The translations under genes were made by a program, and so were the position numbers. Positions 1 to 5,200 of a stretch of DNA of 7,383 nt are shown here, one piece after another. Each line of letters opens with the position of its first letter. The first letter of the stretch is position 1. Origin of the DNA: Deltaproteobacteria bacterium (lineage in GTDB: Bacteria; Desulfobacterota; G020345765). The notes below the pieces were generated by a model. That model was not told the DNA's origin. It was given only the letters and a program-made list of their open reading frames with translations, and did no database searches. The stretch is from assembly GCA_030616835.1 (NCBI GenBank), contig JAUWWP010000122.1, forward strand, positions 1 to 7,383, read 5' to 3'.

Positions 1-41
1 CTTTCCAGCCCCGCTAAGGCGATCCGTATAAAGACTAAATC

Positions 42-73
42 CCGGGGCTCGAAAGCCCCGGCTATCCTTTTTT
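42..73 (+). terminator. Probable rho-independent terminator of an upstream gene
   Basis: A perfect 8-bp GC-rich stem (CCGGGGCT at 42-49, AGCCCCGG at 54-61) closes a CGAA tetraloop and is followed, after a short spacer, by six T residues at 68-73. This is the classic shape of an intrinsic terminator, although the T-run starts 6 nt after the stem rather than directly. It would end a gene lying left of the window. In the first frame, bases 1-75 stay open and end in TAG, so the hairpin could overlap the tail of that gene, but the stretch is too short to tell. Confidence 0.65.
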
Positions 74-96
74 AGCCGTTTTCTCCTCCCATCTTT

Positions 97-126
97 TTGT
101 CAAAAGTTTGATGGAAGGATTATATA
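97..126 (+). promoter_or_regulatory. Candidate sigma-70-type promoter for ihfB
   Basis: A TTGTCA box (97-102, five of six matches to TTGACA) is followed after 18 nt by TATATA (121-126, four of six matches to TATAAT) within an AT-rich tract. It lies after the upstream terminator and about 90 bp before the ihfB start. Other pairings in this AT-rich stretch are possible (for example TATATT at 123-128 with a longer spacer), so the exact boxes are uncertain. No further gene or strong structure is visible between 1 and 218. Confidence 0.35.
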
Positions 127-203
127 TTAATATCAATTATTTGGATAGTAAATCAGATCCAGTTAAGTTCACACTACCGCAATTTACAATTTGCATTTTT
201 CGT

Positions 204-213
204 AGGGGGTGAT
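204..213 (+). promoter_or_regulatory. Strong Shine-Dalgarno that fixes the TTG start of ihfB
   Basis: AGGGGGTGAT matches the ideal AGGAGGTGAT in nine of ten positions, and its core ends 9 nt before the TTG at 219. This near-perfect site explains how the weak TTG initiator can be used and supports the chosen start, which also places the family's MTKSEL N-terminus exactly at residue 1. Confidence 0.75.
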
Positions 214-218
214 TTAAG

Positions 219-497
219 TTGACAAAATCTGAGCTCATCAAAAAGGTTTCCAGTAAACTTCCTTATCTTGCCAAGAAGGATGTGCAGACAATTGTCAACA
301 CTATCTTCCAGAGCATGAGCAATACCTTAAGCCGGGGCGAGGGGATCGAGATCCGTGGCTTCGGTAGCTTTCGGGTAAAGGTTCGCCGAGCAAAAAATGG
401 AAGAAACCCTAAGACCGGAGAGACAGTTCGGGTTCCGAGAAAGAAGATTCCTTTTTTTAAGGTAGGGAAGGAACTGCGAGAACGGGTGAATCGCTGA
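219..497 (+). CDS. ihfB: IHF-beta/HU-family DNA-binding protein
   Basis: A 92-residue nucleoid-associated DNA-bending protein of the HU/IHF family. Such proteins work as dimers, insert two beta-arms into the minor groove and kink the DNA, assisting replication, recombination and transcription. The N-terminus MTKSELI, the IEIRGFGSF block (residues 43-51) and GRNPKTG (61-67), which contains the kinking proline P64, are all present; KELRER near the end completes the family pattern. These blocks resemble E. coli IHF-beta more than HU, and the downstream lapA-lapB genes fit the ihfB neighbourhood of proteobacteria. It starts with TTG behind a near-perfect Shine-Dalgarno. No alpha-subunit gene is in the window, so it could also act as a homodimer. 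The HU/IHF assignment is very safe; the beta-subunit label is likely. Confidence 0.92.
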   Translation: MTKSELIKKVSSKLPYLAKKDVQTIVNTIFQSMSNTLSRGEGIEIRGFGSFRVKVRRAKNGRNPKTGETVRVPRKKIPFFKVGKELRERVNR

Positions 498-502
498 GCT
501 TA

Positions 503-600
503 CCCCGTTAGAAAGCCCCGCGGCTTGCCACGGGGATGGACCGTTTTTAGATTCTTTAGCAAACAGGGGGTCTAAAGCCTTGGGTGAGTTTCTAACGGGG
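503..600. repeat. 98-bp element with 12-bp terminal inverted repeats (MITE-like or structured RNA)
   Basis: The ends are perfect inverted repeats, CCCCGTTAGAAA (503-514) and TTTCTAACGGGG (589-600). Inside lie two hairpins: CCCCG-C-GG, loop CTTG, CC-A-CGGGG (516-535, one C/A mismatch) and TTTAGA (546-551) with TCTAAA (571-576). CTTA flanks it on both sides (499-502 and 601-604); the match can be read as GCTTACC, overlapping the repeat ends. It has no coding capacity. It begins 5 bp after the ihfB stop and almost fills the gap before the HIT gene. Inverted ends with a short flanking direct repeat suggest a miniature inverted-repeat transposable element. As RNA it would fold into a three-way junction that could mark processing or attenuation between the two genes. 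No transposase in the window identifies a parent element. Confidence 0.6.
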
Positions 601-632
601 CTTACCGAAGAGGGGAAAGGGGACTGAGGCTG

Positions 633-1115
633 ATGGAATTGCTCTGGGCACCCTGGAGGGTTGAATATATCCTGGGGGAGAAGTCAGAGGGCTGTTTGTT
701 CTGTAAAAAGACTGAGGAGAAGTGGGATAGGGATAACTTAATCCTTCATCGGGCAGAGCGAACCCTGGTAATGATGAACCGGTACCCTTATAACAACGGC
801 CACCTTCTGGTCTCTCCCTACAAACATAGCCGGGATCTGGAGGGTCTGGATGATGAAGAAATTAAAGACCTGCTGTTAATTGTATCACGATCTACCACCC
901 TCCTAAAGAAAGCACTCAATCCGGATGGATTTAACGTCGGGATGAACCTGGGAAGGATCTCCGGGGCCGGGATTGAGGAGCACCTTCACTTTCATATAGT
1001 CCCCCGCTGGAGCGGGGATACTAATTTTATGCCGGTGCTGGCAGAGGCCCGGGTGATCCCTGAGCATTTAGAGGAAACCTATCAGAAGTTATCTAAATTG
1101 TTTGTGAATTTTTAA
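633..1115 (+). CDS. HIT-family nucleotide hydrolase/phosphorylase (Ap4A-type)
   Basis: A 160-residue cytoplasmic histidine-triad protein. The triad HLHFHIV sits at residues 117-123 (H117, H119, H121); the middle histidine is the usual nucleophile attacking the alpha-phosphate of a nucleotide substrate. The surrounding NVGMNLG, GAGIEEH and VPRWSGDTNFMP blocks, the NGHLLVSPYKH segment (55-65) and the N-terminal CLFC pair (C21, C24), a likely zinc ligand with nearby histidines, match the branch that includes mycobacterial diadenosine tetraphosphate phosphorylase (Rv2613c type). The exact substrate, Ap4A or another nucleotide conjugate, cannot be read from sequence. The length is normal for the branch. 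The ATG is preceded by purine-rich DNA (aaagggga at 615-622, gagg at 626-629). lapA follows after 10 bp, so co-transcription is likely. Confidence 0.9.
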   Translation: MELLWAPWRVEYILGEKSEGCLFCKKTEEKWDRDNLILHRAERTLVMMNRYPYNNGHLLVSPYKHSRDLEGLDDEEIKDLLLIVSRSTTLLKKALNPDGFNVGMNLGRISGAGIEEHLHFHIVPRWSGDTNFMPVLAEARVIPEHLEETYQKLSKLFVNF

Positions 1116-1125
1116 GGAGAGGATT

Positions 1126-1473
1126 ATGAAGATTTTAAAAGGAATGGTTTATGCCTTAATTGTTGTCCTGGCATTTGTATTTTTTATGGAGAATTACCCA
1201 ACCCTATCTACTCCCATTTCCATCCGATATAACCTCTATTTTTTTCAGGTAGAATCAATACCCTTCCCGGTCTGGTCAATCATTTTGCTCTCATTTCTCC
1301 TTGGGGTGGTGCTGGCCGGTTTCTTTGGTCTTTATGAAAGACATATGATAAAGCAGAGTGCCAAAAATAAGACCAGAGAGGTCACCCGGCTGGAGAAGGA
1401 AGTGAACTCACTTAGAAACCTGCCAATTACCGAGGAGAAGTTTTCGGAAGAGGAAGAGCAGGTCAGAGGCTGA
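1126..1473 (+). CDS. lapA: LapA-like inner-membrane protein
   Basis: A 115-residue protein with two membrane helices, about residues 5-21 and 47-69, joined by a short periplasmic-type loop, then a charged, coiled-coil-like cytoplasmic tail (about 75-115). Size, topology and position directly before a LapB gene match LapA (YciS, formerly DUF1049). In E. coli LapA is a partner of LapB in lipopolysaccharide assembly and LpxC turnover; its own biochemical activity is not defined. A good Shine-Dalgarno (AAGGAGAGG, 1114-1122) starts at the HIT stop codon, and the next gene begins 4 bp after this stop, so translation of the three genes is probably coupled. Sequence conservation in LapA is weak, so the name rests largely on topology and neighbours. 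Confidence 0.82.
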   Translation: MKILKGMVYALIVVLAFVFFMENYPTLSTPISIRYNLYFFQVESIPFPVWSIILLSFLLGVVLAGFFGLYERHMIKQSAKNKTREVTRLEKEVNSLRNLPITEEKFSEEEEQVRG

Positions 1474-1477
1474 TCTA

Positions 1478-2668
1478 ATGGATTTTTCTTCTGCTACCCC
1501 CTTATACCTTCCCCTTATTTTTGCACTGTTAGGCCTTTTCCTGGGATGGCTAATAAGCAGCCTATTTTTCCTACGCCGGGGAGGGACTACCCGGGAGAAG
1601 GAAGGCAAGGAAAAGAGGGCCTATCTTAAAGGGATTAACTACATTCTTTCCGATGACCCTGACCAGGCAATTAAAGAGTTTACTAAAGCAGTTCAGATTA
1701 ATTCCGATACGGTGGAGACTTACCTTACCCTGGGAAACCTGTTTCGGAGCAAGGGGGAGGTAAGCCGGGCAATTCGTATTCATCAGAGCATCATTAGCCG
1801 TCCGGCAATGGATGAAAGGACAAGGCTCCAGGCCCTTTATGGGCTCGGCCTTGATTTTAAGAAGGCAGGATTTATCCAGAGGGCGATCTCTACCTTCCAA
1901 GAGGTTGCCCGCCACAACCCTATTTTTCTGGATGCCTATATTCAATTAGAGGATCTTTTTGAAAAGAGCAAAGAATGGGAGAAGGCCCTCGCTACCCAGC
2001 TTAAGATTAAGCGCTTGAAGGGAAGTAAGGATGGCAATATCCTGGCTCATCTGCAGACCGAGCTTGGTAAGGAGTGTTTTAGACAGGGTGAATATGTTAA
2101 GGCAGGAAAGATCTATAAGAAGGCATTATCGTTTGATGAGCACTGCGTTGATACCTACCTTCACCTGGGGGATCTATATTTTTCTCAGGATCACCTTCAG
2201 AAGGCGATTGATACCTGGAAGAAGGCAATAAAGGTCGAGCCCTCATTAGCCTATCTCACCTACCATCGTTTGGAGGAAGCCTACCTTAGAGTGGGGGAGC
2301 CCGATCTCCTGGAAGGCCTGCTTCGGGAGTGCATCAGCAGGAATTATCAGGATATTCAGGCCCATCTGGCCTTAGCCAAGCATCTTAGAAGGAAAGGTTC
2401 AATCGGTGAAGCTACCAGGGAGCTCGAAGCAGCCATTGAAATTGATCCTCAGTGTATTGAGGCGAGAAAGGAACTGGGGACAATCCTCCTGGAGCTGGGA
2501 AAGGAGGCAGAGGCCCTGAGAGAGTATCAAGGCTTGCTGGGGGCGATTACCCTTCCGGCAAAAAATTTCCAGTGCAGTAAGTGTGGCTATGAATCAGGGG
2601 AGATGCTCTGGAAATGCCCCCAGTGTTTAAGTTGGGATACCATCGGGCTCAAAAGCAACTCTGCCTAG
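1478..2668 (+). CDS. lapB: LapB-like membrane-anchored TPR protein with rubredoxin-type zinc site
   Basis: A 396-residue protein, close to the 389 residues of E. coli LapB (YciM). It has an N-terminal membrane helix (about residues 11-32) followed by basic residues, then tetratricopeptide repeats across roughly 46-355, with typical A-x-x-x-[YF/L] helix pairs such as PDQAIKEFTKAVQIN and EYVKAGKIYKKALSFD. A C-terminal rubredoxin-like metal knuckle follows: C366-x2-C369 and C380-x2-C383. In E. coli LapB sits in the inner membrane and directs the protease FtsH to LpxC, setting the rate of lipid A synthesis; the metal domain packs on the TPRs and is needed for function. All four cysteines are present, so the same role is likely here. 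It is the last gene of the tight HIT-lapA-lapB run, and no clear terminator follows it. Confidence 0.9.
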   Translation: MDFSSATPLYLPLIFALLGLFLGWLISSLFFLRRGGTTREKEGKEKRAYLKGINYILSDDPDQAIKEFTKAVQINSDTVETYLTLGNLFRSKGEVSRAIRIHQSIISRPAMDERTRLQALYGLGLDFKKAGFIQRAISTFQEVARHNPIFLDAYIQLEDLFEKSKEWEKALATQLKIKRLKGSKDGNILAHLQTELGKECFRQGEYVKAGKIYKKALSFDEHCVDTYLHLGDLYFSQDHLQKAIDTWKKAIKVEPSLAYLTYHRLEEAYLRVGEPDLLEGLLRECISRNYQDIQAHLALAKHLRRKGSIGEATRELEAAIEIDPQCIEARKELGTILLELGKEAEALREYQGLLGAITLPAKNFQCSKCGYESGEMLWKCPQCLSWDTIGLKSNSA

Positions 2669-2724
2669 AAATCTCCTCGCTCCTGCTATTAAAAGGCTCA
2701 TCACGAAAAGTTTTAAATCATATC

Positions 2725-2731
2725 AGGAGGT
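2725..2731 (+). promoter_or_regulatory. Consensus Shine-Dalgarno of the two-gene protease module
   Basis: AGGAGGT lies 9 nt before the ATG at 2741. It is the only strong initiation site of the module, since the second gene starts inside the first one's stop codon. The 72 bp between lapB and this gene hold no clear terminator or promoter; readthrough from the lap operon is possible. Confidence 0.65.
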
Positions 2732-2740
2732 ATTTTCAAT

Positions 2741-3001
2741 ATGAATTGGGAGGAAGTTCGAACCTACTATCCCAATCAGTGGCTCTTGATTGAGGCCCTT
2801 GAAGCCCATTCTGAGGGGGGAGAACGTATTTTGGATAAGCTTGCTGTTGTTGATGTTTTTCCTAACTCCCAAGAGGCCATGGAGAGTTATGCTCGTCTTC
2901 ATCATCAGGAACCCAGTCGTGAACTCTATGTTCTGCATACTAGTAGGAAGACACTTGATATTACTGAACGTAAATGGGTAGTCATTAGAGGCGTTAGATG
3001 A
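2741..3001 (+). CDS. Small conserved-looking protein paired with a retropepsin-like protease
   Basis: An 86-residue soluble protein with no signal peptide, membrane helix or catalytic motif that I can name. It opens with MNWEEVRTYYPNQWLLIEAL (a W-rich start) and continues with a VVDVF strand, a helical EAMESYARLHH segment, a YVLHTSR block and a C-terminal KWVVIRG strand. The alternation of strands and helices suggests a small alpha/beta fold. From memory, similar small proteins occur beside retroviral-type aspartic proteases in other bacteria, but this was not searched. Its stop overlaps the start of the protease gene in an ATGA, so the two are translationally coupled and probably made in a fixed ratio. 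Possible roles, all inferred, are partner, inhibitor or substrate of the protease. It is certainly a gene; its function is unknown. Confidence 0.85.
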   Translation: MNWEEVRTYYPNQWLLIEALEAHSEGGERILDKLAVVDVFPNSQEAMESYARLHHQEPSRELYVLHTSRKTLDITERKWVVIRGVR

Positions 3002-3456
3002 AAATTCATCTTCGAGAGGGCCTTCCTCTTACCTCTGTGACTCTGGTATATCAGGGAAAATTGCTTGAGCTCAAGAAGGTTCTCATTGATACCGGTTCAG
3101 CCGGGACTGTTTTCCCAGTTGACAAAGTAGTAATTATTGGAATTATACCTGAACCACAGGATCCAATTCGCCAGATTCGAGGTGTTGGGGGATTTGATTT
3201 TGTCTTCGTTCGGCGATTGGATCGCCTTTTAATGGGTGAGCTGAAAGCTAAGAATTTTGAGATTGAAATTGGGGCGATGAACTGCGGTTTTGACATCCAA
3301 GGGATAGTTGGAATGGATTTTCTCACACAAACCAAGGCTCTCATTGACCTTAGAAACAAGTTGGAAACAAGTGGTACGAACTACTTTCTCAGTTTAGTTA
3401 GAATAGCAAAAAGAACTGCCCCGGATGTGATGATAATATTGCCAAGTAGTCAATAG
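2998..3456 (+). CDS. Retropepsin-like aspartic protease
   Basis: A 152-residue protein with the hallmarks of single-domain, retroviral-type aspartic proteases, which work as homodimers with one catalytic aspartate from each chain. The catalytic motif is IDTGSAGTVF (D31-T32-G33), and the second conserved motif GIVGMDFL (102-109) is followed by the strand ALIDLRN. GVGG (62-65) lies where the flap region is expected. There is no signal peptide, so it acts in the cytoplasm. The ATG overlaps the stop of the small upstream gene (ATGA), and an AGAGG site (2987-2991) lies within that gene. The family usually ends soon after the LIDL strand; here about 30 further residues (122-152) follow with no recognisable similarity. 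The substrate is unknown. Nothing nearby (reverse transcriptase, gag-like gene) suggests a retroelement. Confidence 0.87.
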   Translation: MKIHLREGLPLTSVTLVYQGKLLELKKVLIDTGSAGTVFPVDKVVIIGIIPEPQDPIRQIRGVGGFDFVFVRRLDRLLMGELKAKNFEIEIGAMNCGFDIQGIVGMDFLTQTKALIDLRNKLETSGTNYFLSLVRIAKRTAPDVMIILPSSQ

Positions 3457-3522
3457 TCAGGGCTTAGCCCCAATTCCGTAAGAAGAATCTAATCACCTAA
3501 GTTATAGCTGGGCTCTTAACCC

Positions 3523-3945
3523 CTACATAAGCCCAAAAGACTTCATTATATCGGCTAGCTTGGTCTCTTTTTGGGCATAATCCCTAAGCACCCTAATCGT
3601 GAGATCTTCACGTTCCTCAAGTTCTTTAGCCTTTCTTGCTAACGGTGAGATGGCGGATCTCCTATCCCAGATCACAAAGCCAAAAAGGCCGAAAATCCCG
3701 ACAATGATCACCCCGAAACCTCCCACGATAAGATTCTGAAGGCTATTGATCTGAGACTGAAGGCCATTGATCTGAGACTGAAGGCCATTGATCTGAGACT
3801 GAAGGCCCTTCTGGCCCTCCTCTAAGCGGGTAAGCCGCTCAATGATCTCCCGATCGGTGATCGTAAGGTTCCTTTCTACTGCCAAGGTCGGCGACACCGC
3901 GCCCAGGAGAAGAACCAACCCTACCCCAATAATCCATTTTTTCAT
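3523..3945 (-). CDS. Exported coiled-coil membrane protein with perfect heptad repeats
   Basis: A 140-residue protein. Residues 1-22 form a signal peptide (MKK, hydrophobic core, TLA before V23). Residues about 30-72 form a coiled coil that includes three identical heptads GLQSQIN (47-67) and a diverged fourth, SLQNLIV. A second membrane helix (about 72-93, GGFGVIIVGIFGLFGFVIW) leads to DRRSAISPLARKAKEL and a charged helical tail. If the signal is cleaved, the coiled coil is periplasmic or external and the tail cytoplasmic. I recall similar proteins (TDREIIERLTRLEEG start, FVIWDRR after the helix) in diverse bacteria, all of unknown function. It has its own promoter at 4040-4068; the start has only a weak AG-rich ribosome site (AAAGAAAGAAG). 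It is a confident gene without a known role. Confidence 0.85.
   Translation of the reverse strand: MKKWIIGVGLVLLLGAVSPTLAVERNLTITDREIIERLTRLEEGQKGLQSQINGLQSQINGLQSQINSLQNLIVGGFGVIIVGIFGLFGFVIWDRRSAISPLARKAKELEEREDLTIRVLRDYAQKETKLADIMKSFGLM
3745..3807 (-). repeat. Three perfect 21-bp tandem repeats inside the coiled-coil gene
   Basis: The 21-bp unit ATTGATCTGAGACTGAAGGCC (given on the + strand) occurs three times without a mismatch at 3745-3765, 3766-3786 and 3787-3807; a degenerate fourth copy lies at about 3731-3744. Read on the minus strand each unit encodes the heptad GLQSQIN, so gain or loss of a unit changes coiled-coil length by exactly one heptad without a frameshift. Identity at the DNA level, silent positions included, points to recent duplication. 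Confidence 0.93.
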
Positions 3946-4039
3946 TGTCTTCTTTCTTTTTATTAAATCCGCCTTAATATATTCTCAGTAGCCTTGCTAT
4001 GCTCTCCTATTTTTTTACTCCTCTACCTTCTTAATCCTA

Positions 4040-4068
4040 ATTATAGCTAAAGCAGATTAACGAGTCAA
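4040..4068 (-). promoter_or_regulatory. Consensus-like sigma-70 promoter of the coiled-coil protein gene
   Basis: On the minus strand TTGACT (4068-4063, five of six) is followed after exactly 17 nt by TATAAT (4045-4040, six of six). Transcription would start near 4033, leaving an untranslated leader of about 88 nt before the ATG at 3945. The promoter starts only about 24 bp after the stop of the upstream lipoprotein gene, so the coiled-coil gene can be expressed independently. No other structure stands out in the leader. Confidence 0.72.
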
Positions 4069-4091
4069 GCCTATTTGCCTAAGACAAAGAA

Positions 4092-5102
4092 CTATTTCAC
4101 AGTTACTGAACCAGATTCAAGCAGGTCAATAGAAAATGGCTCTCCGTCGGTGTCAAAGAGCTCCTCAATTGATATGTTCAGGGGGCTAATTCCTGAATTT
4201 TCTGCCTTAAAGCTGATCCTGGCTACTATTATTTCCCCGAGTGGCGAGGTCAAATTAGAGCTTTTGTTAATAGCGAAAAGTCTTCTGGTGCTCGAGTTGC
4301 CTCCGGGGATGGGTAGGTTGGCAGTTAGCCCCTGGAACTCCGGGACATCTCCACCTACTGCGCTAAGGTAGGAAATTACTGAGGGATCATAGGAAAGATA
4401 TAGATTATACCCGCCTAATCCCCTTGCTTCTCCCTTATCATTGCAGTGTCTCGGGTCGACCCAGACCTCAATCGGCACCGTAAAAGTGGAACCTATTTCT
4501 ACAGAGGTGGGTGGAGATCCAACCCTCACCTGAGCAAATGGATATGTATCTACAGGGCCAACTTCAGTCGGGGGCTCACTATCATTCTCGGTTCCATCGC
4601 CGCTGTCCGGAATATCGGTATCATCCTGAGAATCATCTCCATCCTCCTCTTTTCCACTTGGTGGAGGATAGATTTCACTCTTTTCATCCGGCATCCATCC
4701 TCTTGGAGTCTGGTCTTCATCTCCGGGCAATCCTGTTTTCATCCTTTGAGGAATCCCGGAGTATATATTAAGGTCCTCCGGCTGGTGAGTTTCGGAGGCC
4801 TGGGGAGAAATTTCTTCTCCTTCTTTCTCCGAAGAAATTTTCCTGCTATCTTCTTCGTCCTCAAGGAATTCAATGTCTAAATCTTTAATCTTTGCTTCTT
4901 TCTCAGTTCGCTCCTCTGTTTCTGGTTTCTTGGCCGGTGGAGAAGGTGATATTTCCTGCAGATCTTTTGGAGAGACTGATGCCTGCTTTTTAGCCAGTAA
5001 GTCCTGAAGTGCGGCTTTACACCCTTTAGTGCATCCTATTCCTGATAGAATAAATACGCAAAGCAGAGCCAGAAATATCTTATTTATCTTCCATCCTGCC
5101 AT
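4092..5102 (-). CDS. Probable lipoprotein with acidic linker and C-terminal cohesin-like domain
   Basis: A protein of 336 residues from the ATG at 5102. A TTG at 5111 would add three residues, but it lies only 1 nt from the AGGAAGAGG ribosome site (5121-5113), whereas the ATG is 10 nt away. The N-terminus is a signal peptide (KINKIFLALLCVFILSGIGC); C24 is a plausible lipidation site, though the lipobox is imperfect because G precedes I-G-C where L or V is usual. Residues about 55-185 are a low-complexity, Pro-, Glu- and Asp-rich linker. Residues about 188-336 resemble cohesin-type beta-sandwich modules: a VRVGSPPTSVEIGSTFTVPI start, GLGGYNLYLSYDPSVISYLS, then ISFKAENSG and a closing SGSVTVK. 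Cohesins bind dockerins on partner proteins, but here the partner is unknown. Likely tethered at the cell envelope. No dockerin is visible in the window. Confidence 0.83.
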   Translation of the reverse strand: MAGWKINKIFLALLCVFILSGIGCTKGCKAALQDLLAKKQASVSPKDLQEISPSPPAKKPETEERTEKEAKIKDLDIEFLEDEEDSRKISSEKEGEEISPQASETHQPEDLNIYSGIPQRMKTGLPGDEDQTPRGWMPDEKSEIYPPPSGKEEDGDDSQDDTDIPDSGDGTENDSEPPTEVGPVDTYPFAQVRVGSPPTSVEIGSTFTVPIEVWVDPRHCNDKGEARGLGGYNLYLSYDPSVISYLSAVGGDVPEFQGLTANLPIPGGNSSTRRLFAINKSSNLTSPLGEIIVARISFKAENSGISPLNISIEELFDTDGEPFSIDLLESGSVTVK

Positions 5103-5123
5103 CGTTAACAATCCTCTTCCTAA

Positions 5124-5153
5124 AGGATATTATATTGCCTGGGAGTTTGTCAA
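5124..5153 (-). promoter_or_regulatory. Candidate promoter of the lipoprotein gene
   Basis: On the minus strand a perfect TTGACA (5153-5148) is followed after 18 nt by TATCCT (5129-5124, four of six). A perfect TATAAT also lies here (5134-5129) but only 13 nt from the TTGACA, too close for normal use with that box. One of these probably drives the gene starting at 5102. No equally good promoter for mutS was seen in the same 98-bp divergent gap. Confidence 0.4.
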
Positions 5154-5200
5154 ATTTTTGCTTTACCTGAATAGATAAATTTGGTAGGGTAATAACAGTT

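Noticed and set aside
42..61. Stem-loop with a CGAA centre resembling the T-arm of a tRNA
   Set aside because: No acceptor stem, anticodon arm or CCA end can be built around it, the stem is 8 bp, and a T-run follows; a terminator explains it better.
515..541. Hairpin GCCCCGCGG..CGGGGATGGA, similar in style to the ends of IS200/IS605 elements or guide RNAs of TnpB/IscB
   Set aside because: No tnpA, tnpB or iscB gene is near, and the perfect inverted terminal repeats do not fit that family, whose ends are not inverted repeats. Only the loose resemblance remains.
1571..1945. A 124-residue minus-strand open frame inside lapB
   Set aside because: It is antisense to the membrane helix and TPR repeats of lapB, without a ribosome site or recognisable domain.
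2998..3456. Retropepsin-like gene as a trace of a retroelement
   Set aside because: No reverse transcriptase, integrase or long terminal repeat is present, and single-domain retropepsins are ordinary bacterial proteins.
3460..3535. Short inverted repeats (GGGC/GCCC at 3460-3470 and TGGGCT/AGCCCA at 3509-3535) between the convergent genes as a shared terminator
   Set aside because: Stems are short or loops long, and neither strand has a T-run behind them; one overlaps the end of the coiled-coil gene.
4446..4880. A 144-residue open frame on the + strand opposite the lipoprotein gene
   Set aside because: It lies antisense to the linker and domain of a well-supported gene, has no ribosome site, and its composition is what the complementary strand would give.
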